NCBI GenBank assembly: GCA_009885105.1
Contig: VFLI01000091.1
Span: forward strand, 1 to 35,717
Reading direction: 5' to 3'
Source of the DNA: Spirochaetia bacterium
GTDB taxonomy: Bacteria; Spirochaetota; Leptospiria; Leptospirales; Leptonemataceae
DNA length: 35,717 nucleotides
Of this stretch, positions 16,925 through 25,421 are shown piece after piece. The position numbers and the translations under genes are program-made. The notes under the pieces were generated by a model. It had not been told where the DNA came from and made no database searches. It saw only the letters and a program-made list of their open reading frames with translations. The number at the start of each line of letters is the position of its first letter. Position 1 is the stretch's first letter.

Positions 16925-19027
16925 ATGTCTCCCGGTCACCCGGTTTTTTTCCATATTACTGAAATGGTCCGCCGAACATCATCCACTTTTTCGCCGCTGA
17001 AGGGGCTCAATGACCAGCAGGCCCTGGCAGCGGGCAATATTCACGGCCCCTTGCTCATTTTTGCCGGAGCCGGAAGCGGTAAAACTCTCGTGATCACCAG
17101 ACGGATCCGGCACATGATCGATCAGGGCATTCCCTCATCCAGCATCGTCGCTGTAACATTCACCAATAAAAGCGCCCGCGAAATGAAGGAGAGGACTCTC
17201 GCGCTGATGGAAAAAAAGAAACTGGGAGGCATGATCGTTTCGACCTTTCATTCACTCGGGAACCGGATACTGGCGGCCAATATTTCCAGGCTCAACGGAT
17301 ATCGAACCCCTTTCTCCATTGTTTCTGCCGATGACGCTCTGAATATTTATTCTGATATCTATCGAAAAATGAAAATGGACCCGGCTTCCGTTCGCGAGGA
17401 TGCGGCTCCGTTTCTCGTCTCTCTCTGCAAGAATTCCGGCCAGGACCCTGAGGATTTTGCGCACAACCACGGGATGAAATTGACTCCTGTTATTTTTTCT
17501 GAAATATTTCATAAATATGCGGAAACTCTCCGTTCCTGCAACAGCGTCGATTTTGACGATCTGATTCTTCTGCCTGCGCGGATTTTCAAGAAATTTCCGG
17601 AAGTGCTGGAGGCATTCAGAAAAAAACACAGATATTTCATGGTGGACGAATTTCAGGACACAAACCCCGCTCAGTACGATTTGCTTCGTCAGATGATCGG
17701 CCCGGACCGTCATATCTGCGTCGTGGGTGATGACGACCAGTCTATATACGGCTGGCGCGGCGCGGATGTGAGCATCATCCTTGGATTTCAAAAAGATTTT
17801 CCCGGCGCCGGAATAGTAAGACTTGAATTGAATTACCGTTCCACTCAAAACGTGATCGAGGCCGCCAACGCCGTCATTCGCAACAACAGCGAACGCGTGC
17901 AGAAAACGCTTCTGGCCACGGGAGCAAAGGGTGAAAAAATATCGGCGATGACCGGTGAATCAGAAGAAGCCGAGGCCTGCCTGGTCACGGACAGAATTCG
18001 CTCCGAGATCGTCCGCCGCGGAAGAAAGCCGGGCGACTTTGCGATCCTGTTTCGCACAAATTTTCAATCCCGGTCTTTTGAACAGGAACTGCGCAAAAGA
18101 AGCCTGCCGTATCATGTTGTCGGGGGTTACAAATTCTTTGACCGCCGTGAAGTGAAGGACATGATCGCCTATATTCGTTTCATCGCAAACGAGCATGATG
18201 AACTTGCTTTCACCAGAATTATAAACAGGCCAAAGCGCGGAATCGGCGAATCATCTCTAAAGCGATTCAACGAACACATCATCTCCTCCCTGGAAACGTC
18301 CCGAATTTCTCTCGTGGGTCTGTGCAAAAAATCTCTTTCTGAACCCAATGTTGTGCCGGGAATCAAAACAGACACTCTTTCATCCATTCGCGATTTCTTT
18401 GAAATGATTGATAAATACAGAGAAGCGTTTTTAAATGCGAAAAGAATGGCTTCCGTTCTGGCAGCTCTCATTGCGGAGCTGAAATTTGAAATTGAGTTTC
18501 TTCGAGACGGTGATTCGCAGGATCAGGCCCGCGCCAGAATGATGAATCTTTCAGAACTGGTCAATATGATGGACTCCATGGAGAAGGATTGGGATGAGGA
18601 AAAATCACCGACGCTATTTGATTTTCTTTCACGCGTCAGCCTTCTGGCTGGAGACGATGAAGAAGCCCCGGCAGGCCGGGTTCAGCTGATGACCCTGCAT
18701 CTGTCCAAAGGACTTGAATTCCCGGTAGTTTTTCTAACAGGAATGGAAGACGGCCTCTTCCCTTCAGAAAGATCGCTGAGGGACGATCCGTCGGCGCTTG
18801 CGGAAGAGCGGCGGCTTTTTTATGTCGGTATAACAAGAGCCAAAGAAAAACTGTTTCTGACAGCGAGCGAAAGCCGTAAAAAGTTCGGCGAAACCCTGGT
18901 GCGGGACCTGTCATCGTTCTTTAACGAAATCCCGGTGCATCTTCTGGAATGGGAAAGTTCAAAGGAGGCCAGCGTCGAAAAGGAACAGGATCTCCTGGCA
19001 AATCTGCGGGCAATGCGGCAGTCATAA
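16925..19027 (+). CDS. ATP-dependent DNA helicase, UvrD/Rep/PcrA family (SF1)
   Basis: This is a 700-residue 3'-5' helicase. The motifs in order are the Q-motif LNDQQ (28-32), Walker A AGAGSGKT (47-54), VTFTNKSAREMKER, motif II VDEFQDTN (240-247), motif III VVGDDDQSIYGWRGA (~266-280), LNYRST, TLHLSKGLEF (590-599) and YVGITRAKEKL (633-643). The segment after motif Ia (IVSTFHSLG) and the DDLILLPARIF stretch look more Rep-like than UvrD-like, so Rep is my leaning, with PcrA/UvrD as the alternative. It acts in replication restart or repair. The start is uncertain: ATG 16925 is given, but ATG 16964 would also leave all motifs intact, and neither has a strong ribosome site. Confidence 0.92.
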   Translation: MSPGHPVFFHITEMVRRTSSTFSPLKGLNDQQALAAGNIHGPLLIFAGAGSGKTLVITRRIRHMIDQGIPSSSIVAVTFTNKSAREMKERTLALMEKKKLGGMIVSTFHSLGNRILAANISRLNGYRTPFSIVSADDALNIYSDIYRKMKMDPASVREDAAPFLVSLCKNSGQDPEDFAHNHGMKLTPVIFSEIFHKYAETLRSCNSVDFDDLILLPARIFKKFPEVLEAFRKKHRYFMVDEFQDTNPAQYDLLRQMIGPDRHICVVGDDDQSIYGWRGADVSIILGFQKDFPGAGIVRLELNYRSTQNVIEAANAVIRNNSERVQKTLLATGAKGEKISAMTGESEEAEACLVTDRIRSEIVRRGRKPGDFAILFRTNFQSRSFEQELRKRSLPYHVVGGYKFFDRREVKDMIAYIRFIANEHDELAFTRIINRPKRGIGESSLKRFNEHIISSLETSRISLVGLCKKSLSEPNVVPGIKTDTLSSIRDFFEMIDKYREAFLNAKRMASVLAALIAELKFEIEFLRDGDSQDQARARMMNLSELVNMMDSMEKDWDEEKSPTLFDFLSRVSLLAGDDEEAPAGRVQLMTLHLSKGLEFPVVFLTGMEDGLFPSERSLRDDPSALAEERRLFYVGITRAKEKLFLTASESRKKFGETLVRDLSSFFNEIPVHLLEWESSKEASVEKEQDLLANLRAMRQS

Positions 19028-19065
19028 ATGTTTGACAGAGACTGAAGTGATAATAACTTAGAATT

Positions 19066-19407
19066 ATGACTGGCAATGAAATTCTGATAATTGCGGCAAC
19101 TGCAGCCGGATCGGGTCTCGTGACCGTCTTGCTGGGATTTCTGCTTTTTCGTTTTTATTTGAGAAAGCTTCTGATCCAGGAGCTGGAAGAATTTTCTGTC
19201 GTGTTGAAATCACGGCTCAAAGAAGCGGGACGTGAGCTTCTTCCTGATTTCAGAACAGAGGTCCGGGAAGGTTTCAAAGAGGCCATGCATGCGGCTGCCG
19301 GCGGGGAACTGATTGAGAAAACAGCGGAATCATTGGCCAATACCAGCACGAATTTCCTGGAAACCGGACTGAATATCCTGCTCGGGAAACCGGAAAGAAA
19401 AAAATAA
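19066..19407 (+). CDS. Small single-pass membrane protein with cytoplasmic helical tail
   Basis: This is a 113-residue protein. The N-terminus is one transmembrane helix (ILIIAATAAGSGLVTVLLGFLLF), followed by a charged amphipathic helical tail (LKSRLKEAGRELLPDFRTEVREGFKEAM) and a second mildly hydrophobic end. Such layouts are common in small membrane organisers or YtxH-like proteins, but no family was recognised. It starts 38 bases after the helicase stop and may share its transcript. The C-terminus KPERKKK is strongly basic. Confidence 0.65.
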   Translation: MTGNEILIIAATAAGSGLVTVLLGFLLFRFYLRKLLIQELEEFSVVLKSRLKEAGRELLPDFRTEVREGFKEAMHAAAGGELIEKTAESLANTSTNFLETGLNILLGKPERKK

Positions 19408-19448
19408 AAAATGGATTTTCAACTTTTTTTGATTGATTTTTATTAAAG

Positions 19449-19458
19449 TGACCGGTCA
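19449..19458. promoter_or_regulatory. TGACCGGTCA palindrome upstream of the TetR gene
   Basis: This perfect 10-base palindrome lies 15 bases before the tetR start codon, in the AT-rich stretch that must hold the promoter. Its form suits a symmetric TetR dimer site, and TetR genes are usually autoregulated. I infer that the adjacent regulator binds it; the sequence alone does not show this. Confidence 0.45.
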
Positions 19459-19473
19459 TATTGGCATATCTAT

Positions 19474-20094
19474 ATGAAAATATCGAAAAAAGAAGCTTTG
19501 CGCAGAAGGAAGCGATTGCTGGTATGCGGCATCACTCTTTTCAGAAAACGGGGCTATGCCTCTACGAGCGTGGAAGATATTACAGATTCAGCCGACATTC
19601 CCAAGGGATCGTTCTACAATTATTTTAAGAATAAAGAGGAATTTGCCGCACAGGCGCTTCTTATCTATTCCGATGCCGCAAAGAAACATGTGCTCTCCTA
19701 TCTTGACCGAAAAGATCTGCCTGCCCTGGAGCGTATCATCAACATGTATCGTCAGCGAATCGAACTTGAAAAAAAATGTATTAGAACAGGAATCGCCTGC
19801 CTGGGCAATATGATCGGACAGGAAGTGGGGGGTCTCAATCCTGAAATTCGCAGCGCAGCGGAAAATCTCTGGACTGTGATGAAGCGGCCGCTGACGGAAA
19901 CGCTGCAGGAACTCACTTTCAGCAGCCGGTCGCAGTCAACATCATCCGAACTGGCAGAGTTTCTGGAGAATTCCTGGCGAGGCACGATGCTCGCGGCGCG
20001 GGCCAGGCACAGTACAGAACCGCTGAAGGCATTTCTCAAATTTATACAGTTTCAATTAAAGCCATTTTTAGAAGAGAAAGGAGAATCAATATGA
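19474..20094 (+). CDS. TetR-family transcriptional regulator
   Basis: This is a 206-residue repressor-type protein. The N-terminal DNA-binding domain is clear: LFRKRGYASTSVEDIT, ADIPKGSFYNYFKNKEEF (~22-57), where the second helix and YF-K-EE tail are the family signature. The remainder is the all-helical ligand and dimerisation domain (GIACLGNMIGQEV...LKAFLKFIQFQLKPFL). The effector is unknown; the C-terminal type recalls regulators of reactive electrophile or lipid-metabolism genes. The stop codon overlaps the ATG of the following thioesterase remnant (ATGA), so the thioesterase was probably its co-regulated partner. Confidence 0.9.
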   Translation: MKISKKEALRRRKRLLVCGITLFRKRGYASTSVEDITDSADIPKGSFYNYFKNKEEFAAQALLIYSDAAKKHVLSYLDRKDLPALERIINMYRQRIELEKKCIRTGIACLGNMIGQEVGGLNPEIRSAAENLWTVMKRPLTETLQELTFSSRSQSTSSELAEFLENSWRGTMLAARARHSTEPLKAFLKFIQFQLKPFLEEKGESI

Positions 20095-20283
20095 ATTCAT
20101 TCGAAGGAAAAATTCATCACTGTTCTATAAAGTTCGATGGGATGAACTGGATTCCAACAATCATGTGAATAATAAATACTACATGGGGTATCTCGACGAG
20201 TCCCGGATGCAGGCCATGGACAATGTTCGACCTTAGAAGAAGACGGCCTGTTGTTTTTCCTGAATCAGGATAATTTCCATTGA
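20091..20283 (+). pseudogene. Frameshifted 4HBT-type thioesterase remnant
   Basis: The ATG at 20091 overlaps the TetR stop and has GGAG about seven bases ahead, so this was a coupled second gene. The first frame gives MNSFEGKIHH; a one-base shift then yields FYKVRWDELDSNNHVNNKYY and MGYLDESRMQAMDN (stop 20234-20236), the hot-dog thioesterase N-terminal motif. A further shift gives LEEDGLLFFLNQDNF (to 20283) and then KIKFHRGN. At least two frameshifts are needed and the second half of the domain is missing, because the next gene on the opposite strand starts there. This is decayed, not a read error. Confidence 0.75.
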
Positions 20284-20286
20284 AGA

Positions 20287-21426
20287 TCAAATTCCACCGC
20301 GGCAACGAATCGGCTTTCCATCACCAGAAAACATAGCCAGCATATGAAAGCTCTTTTTTCTAGCGACAGTGTGATAATCATGGAGGCAGTCATCAGAGGA
20401 AGGAGCATGCAGATCCCGGGGAATTCTCTCCGGCGGGCACCAGACTCTATTGTTCAAACCTGTCCAGAGTCTCCAATCGGACGGGAGCAGCGGTTCGAAC
20501 CCTCCGGATATCATGTCATTGTTTCGCCGTTCTTCAGGTAAAAAAGGATTTCCGCCTCCGTGCACACCCACAAAAAAATCAACACGATCGCTGCGGATGT
20601 AGTACGGCGCGCCTGTGTCGGTCATGCAGAAATAGCCGTCATGAAATTTTCCATCCTGCATTCTTATTTTTTTCTCAGCGATTTCCGGGATGTAGACCAT
20701 CAGACCCGGTATCTCGCCTGATGTGCAGCCCGGAATCATGCCTGTAAGTTTTTTACAGATTCCAGGAAAGTTCACCGCTATTGTTCTGTACGGAAAAATC
20801 TGATACTTCCGGCCAGCCCCGTATCCCCAGACAGCAGATGAATATGTCGTATATCTTCCAGGGCCCGCGTACTGAAGACGCATTCCAGACCTGGACACAC
20901 CGCTGCCCTCCCAGGTGACTTCGCGTAAAAAATTTTCAGACGCATGACCCAGCACATGGCCGTCCGGCGAAAGAATCGGCGTGTCTTTGCCGGGGTAGAA
21001 TTCTTCAAGCGCAAGATGATAGAAAGTTCCCCAGAAAGAGCCGAGATCCTGCCTGTCAGACGTTTCAAGAACGTTTTCGCTCTGACCGAGCAGTTTCGAA
21101 AGATCGAGAGGCGCATGGCTGGTTTCTTGAAGCGGATGATGCAGAACTTTCGTATAATCCATTTTGATCAATTTTGATTCCGGATAGAAGCATTTCTTTC
21201 CGTCGATTTCTATCTCACTGTCTGTTTCGATCTTTTTTCCCGTTGTGACGGCGGACTGAGCGTGGTATACAGTAACAACGCCTGCGTCCGATCGGCAGGG
21301 ACAGCCGGCCTCCGAGTTTATACAGGAAATTTTTCTAAAATCAGGAAATGGATTTTTCGGGGGAGCTTCTTTCGAACATGAAAATGCGATTATTACTGAT
21401 AATATAAACCCGAGTCGTCGTGTCAT
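20287..21426 (-). CDS. 3D-domain lipoprotein, putative murein-active protein
   Basis: With ATG 21426 the protein has 379 residues and a good 17-residue signal with lipobox AFSC (Cys17). GTG 21459 is an alternative that overlaps the upstream stop. The C-terminal half resembles the 3D (three-Asp) domain also found in MltA-type lytic transglycosylases: RTIAVNFPGIC, GLMVYIPE, then CMTDTGAPYYIRSDRVDFFV. The presumed key Asps are D270, D280 and D283. 3D proteins cut or bind peptidoglycan, so I infer a wall-remodelling role in the periplasm. Several Cys pairs sit just after the lipid anchor (CINSEAGCPC). The gene follows a secreted helical protein whose stop it touches, which suggests coupled translation. 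Confidence 0.75.
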   Translation of the reverse strand: MTRRLGFILSVIIAFSCSKEAPPKNPFPDFRKISCINSEAGCPCRSDAGVVTVYHAQSAVTTGKKIETDSEIEIDGKKCFYPESKLIKMDYTKVLHHPLQETSHAPLDLSKLLGQSENVLETSDRQDLGSFWGTFYHLALEEFYPGKDTPILSPDGHVLGHASENFLREVTWEGSGVSRSGMRLQYAGPGRYTTYSSAVWGYGAGRKYQIFPYRTIAVNFPGICKKLTGMIPGCTSGEIPGLMVYIPEIAEKKIRMQDGKFHDGYFCMTDTGAPYYIRSDRVDFFVGVHGGGNPFLPEERRNNDMISGGFEPLLPSDWRLWTGLNNRVWCPPERIPRDLHAPSSDDCLHDYHTVARKKSFHMLAMFSGDGKPIRCRGGI

Positions 21427-21455
21427 AAGCCGAAATACATTGATCAAACTCCGTG

Positions 21456-22595
21456 TCACTGGGCCGGATTTGTAGCCGGCACATTTCCGGGAGGCGATGT
21501 GGAGCCGGGAGGATTTGTCCTCGGCGACGGCGAAGCTTCCGGTTTTGTTCCAGGAATTCCAGGCTGGCTGCCAGGCGGATTCGTAGTCGAACCCGGATTT
21601 GATGGATTGGGCTTTTCATTTGTGGTCGGCGGTTTGATTTCTTCCGGATCCGATTCTTCCGCGCTCACCGTGCCCCGGTTGGAACTGTTGCGGTTTGGCA
21701 GAACATCTCGCGCATGCATTTCATCGGTTTTCAGCTCAGCGGCCATTCTCTGCCAGACCGAACGACGGTCTGAAATCAGACGATTGTAATTGTCCTGATG
21801 CACTTCGAGAAGTATTACTGTGATCTGTCGGCCGCGGCTGCCGGAACTCACCTGCGACGGAATCAGCTGCCGTCCGATCATATTGATCATCAAATTCAGG
21901 ACTCGCTCATAGTCTGTCTGGCGAAGATCTTCATTCTCAGAGGCCGTCCTAACATCGTCCAGAGTCACAACCTGAAATTCGGGCTTCTCTTCACGGGGAA
22001 GACGGGCTTCAATCAGTGAAAGGATTGCGTATCGTCTGCCCCTGCGAATTCTTTTAATGCCGTCCGCATAATACTGAATCTGATTGTTGTGAAGAGTCGG
22101 TCGGATATTATTGCCGCTCTGATGAAACATGCGGGCCGATTCCAGATCCCTGTAACCGAGCTGCAGAAGATGCCGGGCCTCATTGTCGCGAGTGCGCACA
22201 ATCAGCGGCGCGGATGCTTCCAGAAGAATCCAGGTTTCGTCGATGTAATTTTCCAATATTTTTCTATAAATTTCCTGCAGGGAATCCTGCGAATTGCGAA
22301 GTTCTCTGTACGTGCGCGAGTAGTCTCCCTGCAGATACCAGATATTTGCAAAGAAATCGCTTTTAAGAGCCTTCAAGAATAGATTCTCAACATCGGCCCG
22401 GAAGCCCTCCGGCCGGGCCGGATCGACGGGATTCTTCAAGTTGCTGATGCATGTGTCAATGAACTGAATGGACTGGCGGTTCACCACCAGAAGTCGACCC
22501 ATGTTTGTATAGTCCGGGGAAATCGCTCCCGCCGCCTCGATGCAGATAAGAAAAAGTATAATGGCTGGCAGATATTTTCGCAAAAATGGGTTCAT
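21456..22595 (-). CDS. Secreted helical protein with proline-rich tail
   Basis: The start is ATG 22595, which has AGGA about eight bases ahead and begins a signal peptide (MNPFLRKYLPAIILFLICIE, cleaved near AGA). The longer open frame to 23063 lies antisense to another gene and is spurious. The mature part is mainly helical, with repeated charged segments (ENLFLKALKSDFFANIWYL, RRGRRYAILSLIEARL). The last ~75 residues are a low-complexity Pro/Asn/Ser/Gly linker (NPGSTTNPPGSQPGIPG), likely spanning the wall or periplasm. No family was recognised. It is the first gene of a pair with the 3D lipoprotein and could present or regulate it. Confidence 0.7.
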   Translation of the reverse strand: MNPFLRKYLPAIILFLICIEAAGAISPDYTNMGRLLVVNRQSIQFIDTCISNLKNPVDPARPEGFRADVENLFLKALKSDFFANIWYLQGDYSRTYRELRNSQDSLQEIYRKILENYIDETWILLEASAPLIVRTRDNEARHLLQLGYRDLESARMFHQSGNNIRPTLHNNQIQYYADGIKRIRRGRRYAILSLIEARLPREEKPEFQVVTLDDVRTASENEDLRQTDYERVLNLMINMIGRQLIPSQVSSGSRGRQITVILLEVHQDNYNRLISDRRSVWQRMAAELKTDEMHARDVLPNRNSSNRGTVSAEESDPEEIKPPTTNEKPNPSNPGSTTNPPGSQPGIPGTKPEASPSPRTNPPGSTSPPGNVPATNPAQ

Positions 22596-22772
22596 TATAG
22601 GATCCTGGAAGAAATATCGGAAAATATGGGAAAACTTCCACTGATTTTCATTGCCGGCAGAAATTAATTCCGCGAAGCATCCATCTCTTTTTGATAATAT
22701 ATCAATTCTTTCGGCCCGGTTATGTTGAATTTCCCGTTGACTCCGGGCGAGGTTCCGGCGGATAACTGCCGG

Positions 22773-23156
22773 ATGACCGGCAAAATTTCCATCCTGATCT
22801 GGGTGCTTGCCTTTGCGATCGCTCTGCTGGGCATTTTTGTCGGCACTTCCCTGTTTATCGCGCCGGAGCGCTTTCTTGCAAATGTTGATTTTACGGCCAG
22901 AGGAGCGAACTTTCTGGCGCAAATGTGGGGCGCCCGGCAGCTGGCGATAGCGCTGACCATACTTTTTACTCTGTGGAAACGGAATCCGGCTCTGCTTCAG
23001 GTCTCCCTGTCCGTATATGCGCTCATGAATCTGCTGGACTCGGGAATCGGAATTGTTCAGCACGATATCTCCCTTGCCGCCGGATCGTCTGTGTTTCTCC
23101 TGCTTTCGTCTTCTCTGATTTACCTGCTTTCAAGGCAGAAAAAAGCGGATTCCTGA
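22773..23156 (+). CDS. Small four-helix membrane protein
   Basis: From ATG 22773 the product has 127 residues and four predicted membrane helices: ISILIWVLAFAIALLGIFVG, QLAIALTILFTL, LLQVSLSVYALMNLL and a last hydrophobic segment (SVFLLLSSSLIYLL). The frame also allows ATG 22722, which would add 17 non-hydrophobic residues, so I prefer the later start. The APERFLANVDFTARGANFLAQMWGARQLA loop is reminiscent of the DUF4345/DUF4267-type small membrane proteins of unknown function. It ends 5 bases before the convergent lysA gene. Confidence 0.7.
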   Translation: MTGKISILIWVLAFAIALLGIFVGTSLFIAPERFLANVDFTARGANFLAQMWGARQLAIALTILFTLWKRNPALLQVSLSVYALMNLLDSGIGIVQHDISLAAGSSVFLLLSSSLIYLLSRQKKADS

Positions 23157-23161
23157 TCTGA

Positions 23162-24418
23162 TTATATTTCTTCGCCGCGGATCAAATCGTTGTAGTCTTC
23201 TCTTTTTCGAATCAGCACGGCTCGTTCTGAACCCACCATTACTTCCGCGGCGCGGGGACGGGAATTGTAGTTGGATGACATGACAGATCCGTAAGCTCCT
23301 GCGGAGGCGACTGCCAGCAGATCGCCGGAGGAAAAAGATCCCATCATTCTGTCCTGCGCAAGAAAATCCCCCGTTTCGCACACGGGCCCGACAAGATCAG
23401 CGCGAACTGTGTTCTGAGATTTCTTTTCCGGCCAGATACCGTGGTATGCCTGATACAGCGACGGACGAATCAGATCGTTCATGGCCGCGTCGCAGATGTA
23501 GAATTTTTTTTCCGGCGTATCCTTCACAAAGAGCACCCGGGATATCAGTATTCCCGCATTGCCCACCAGGCTTCTTCCGGGTTCAAAAATGATTTCAATA
23601 TCAGGAAAATCAAGGCTTTTGCAGACCTGCCTTGCGTACTCATCGGGGCCTGGCACCGGGTCACCGTTATACGAAATACCAAGCCCGCCTCCCACGTCGA
23701 TGTACCGGAGATTTATTCCCATTTCCCGCGCCAGGCGTGCCGTCTGCGAAAGAATCGAGGCTGCGTCCTGGAAGGGCGAAAGTCCCGTGAGCTGGGAACC
23801 AATGTGAAATCCAATGCCCGCAGCGTCCAGCCCGGGCATTGATAATATTTTTTTATATATATTCAACAGCGATCCCCTGTCGATTCCGAACTTATTCTCC
23901 CGGAGTCCTGTGGATATGTAGGGATGAGTATTTGCGTCCACATCCGGATTCATGCGAAGGCTGATGCGCGCGATTTTATTTCTCTCCGAGGCAATCCGAG
24001 AAATGAGACCCAGCTCCTCTTCCGACTCAACGCTGAAAAGCAGGATGTCCGCTTCCAGAGCTTCCCGGATTTCTCCGGCCGATTTGCCGACTCCTGAAAA
24101 AACGATCTGGGACGGTTCGATGCCTGCCTTCATTGCCCTGAAAAGCTCCCCTCCGCTGACAATATCTGCGCCGCACGATTCACGGGCCATGAGGCGCAGA
24201 ATCGAAATATTCGAAAGGGCCTTCACCGCGAAGCAGATCCTGTGGAGTCTCTTGCCCGCCCCTTTTCTGTAAAGATCTATAGATCTGCAAATCGAAGATT
24301 CGGAATATACATAGAGAGGAGTTCCGAACCTTTCTGCCAGTTCTTGAATTGAAATGCCGCTAAAAAATAGCAAATCATTGCGGTATTCCAGCGGTTCGGG
24401 CGGCATTCCTTCATTCAC
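23162..24418 (-). CDS. lysA: Diaminopimelate decarboxylase
   Basis: This is a 418-residue PLP enzyme of fold type III that decarboxylates meso-diaminopimelate to L-lysine in the cytoplasm, the last step of the DAP pathway. Visible marks are the PLP lysine K66 in FAVKALSN, HIGSQ (205-209), GGGLG (243-247), EPGR (279-282) and the active-site CETGD (347-351) contributed across the dimer. The specificity pattern and length fit LysA better than ornithine/arginine decarboxylases. The given start is GTG 24418; ATG 24406, four codons in, is an equally good candidate. It is divergent from the next gene with only 29 bases between. Confidence 0.95.
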   Translation of the reverse strand: MNEGMPPEPLEYRNDLLFFSGISIQELAERFGTPLYVYSESSICRSIDLYRKGAGKRLHRICFAVKALSNISILRLMARESCGADIVSGGELFRAMKAGIEPSQIVFSGVGKSAGEIREALEADILLFSVESEEELGLISRIASERNKIARISLRMNPDVDANTHPYISTGLRENKFGIDRGSLLNIYKKILSMPGLDAAGIGFHIGSQLTGLSPFQDAASILSQTARLAREMGINLRYIDVGGGLGISYNGDPVPGPDEYARQVCKSLDFPDIEIIFEPGRSLVGNAGILISRVLFVKDTPEKKFYICDAAMNDLIRPSLYQAYHGIWPEKKSQNTVRADLVGPVCETGDFLAQDRMMGSFSSGDLLAVASAGAYGSVMSSNYNSRPRAAEVMVGSERAVLIRKREDYNDLIRGEEI

Positions 24419-24447
24419 CTTTTTGTAAAATCAACCGAAATAAAAGT

Positions 24448-25377
24448 ATGAATGGACAATCCGAAATACAATCCCGTGCGGCATACCAATTTTTGCTTAA
24501 ACTGAGGCGGCGGATTGTCCTGGCGCTCTGCACAGGCTGGCTTTTCTGGTCTGTCAGCGCAGCGCCGGATTTGAAAGCCCAGAATACTTCAACGTCCTAT
24601 TTTTTTGGATCTCCAGAAGGCTCCAGTTCCCATGAGGAGGATGTTGTCGAAGCATTCTCAAATCGTGACAGCTCCGGAACCCGTGAAGAGGAACGACACG
24701 CTCCCGGCGACTGGGAAGAACAGGACCTTCTGCCGATTTTTCCAGAACTGCAGGTGCTCGATGATATCAGCAGCAAACGATCTCTGGAGCGATTCCGGCA
24801 GGCGCAGGATTATTACCGCAATGCTCTTACAGAAATGGAAAACGGAACATACCGGGCCGAGCAGAAGAAAAACGAACCGGTTCCTGAATCTCTCAGATAT
24901 GACTGGGAAAAATCGGAGTTTCACGATCGTCTGAACCGCGAATCTTTGCGGATTCTGGCTCGCAGCCGCAGCGCGTCATTGGGCCATCTGATCCGGTCCA
25001 TGAACCTGATGGATGAAATAAAAAATCCTCAAATCGCCGACTCGGCGGAATTTCTGGAAGTGAAGTCGCGCATATACAGGCAGTATGTGAAAATTCAGTT
25101 TCAAGCACGCAATCTTTCATCATGCATAGACATACTGGAAAGATACATGCAGCTGCGGCCGGAGCATAACGGCGAATCGGAAGCACACAGGCTTCTGGCG
25201 GCCTGTTACCGACAGCAGGAAATTATTGCCCAGCGGCTGAACAACAATACTTCGTATCTATTTTATAAAAAACGCAAGAATGAAGAGCTGCTCCGTTTCG
25301 CCCGTATCCGGTACGGAGACAGTTCAAACGAATTCCAGAGTATTCAGACCCAGGTAGACCGCGATATGATGGAGTGA
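24448..25377 (+). CDS. Secreted helical protein, possibly flagellar-sheath (FcpA-like)
   Basis: This is a 309-residue protein with a long basic n-region and signal core (RRIVLALCTGWLFWSVSA, cleavage near KAQ). A Ser/Glu-rich linker (~50-85) is followed by a wholly helical body (LERFRQAQDYYRNALTEME, RESLRILARSRSASLGHLI, YRQYVKIQFQARNLSSCIDI) whose last third resembles TPR-like helix pairs (ERYMQLRPEHNGESEAHRLLAACY). Size and all-helical layout suit the Leptospira flagellar coiling protein FcpA, but this is recalled resemblance and not a demonstrated match. The gene is monocistronic here. Confidence 0.6.
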   Translation: MNGQSEIQSRAAYQFLLKLRRRIVLALCTGWLFWSVSAAPDLKAQNTSTSYFFGSPEGSSSHEEDVVEAFSNRDSSGTREEERHAPGDWEEQDLLPIFPELQVLDDISSKRSLERFRQAQDYYRNALTEMENGTYRAEQKKNEPVPESLRYDWEKSEFHDRLNRESLRILARSRSASLGHLIRSMNLMDEIKNPQIADSAEFLEVKSRIYRQYVKIQFQARNLSSCIDILERYMQLRPEHNGESEAHRLLAACYRQQEIIAQRLNNNTSYLFYKKRKNEELLRFARIRYGDSSNEFQSIQTQVDRDMME

Positions 25378-25421
25378 CCTCGACATGGCTTTGACTCCAA
25401 AAATAAAACCAGCGCGTGGTG

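Noticed and set aside
17252..17848. 198-codon minus-strand frame
   Set aside because: It is antisense to helicase motifs Ib to III and has no recognisable features.
22596..23063. N-terminal extension of the secreted helical protein (about 155 residues)
   Set aside because: It lies antisense to the four-helix membrane protein, is basic and low in hydrophobic order, and ATG 22595 with AGGA gives a proper signal peptide.
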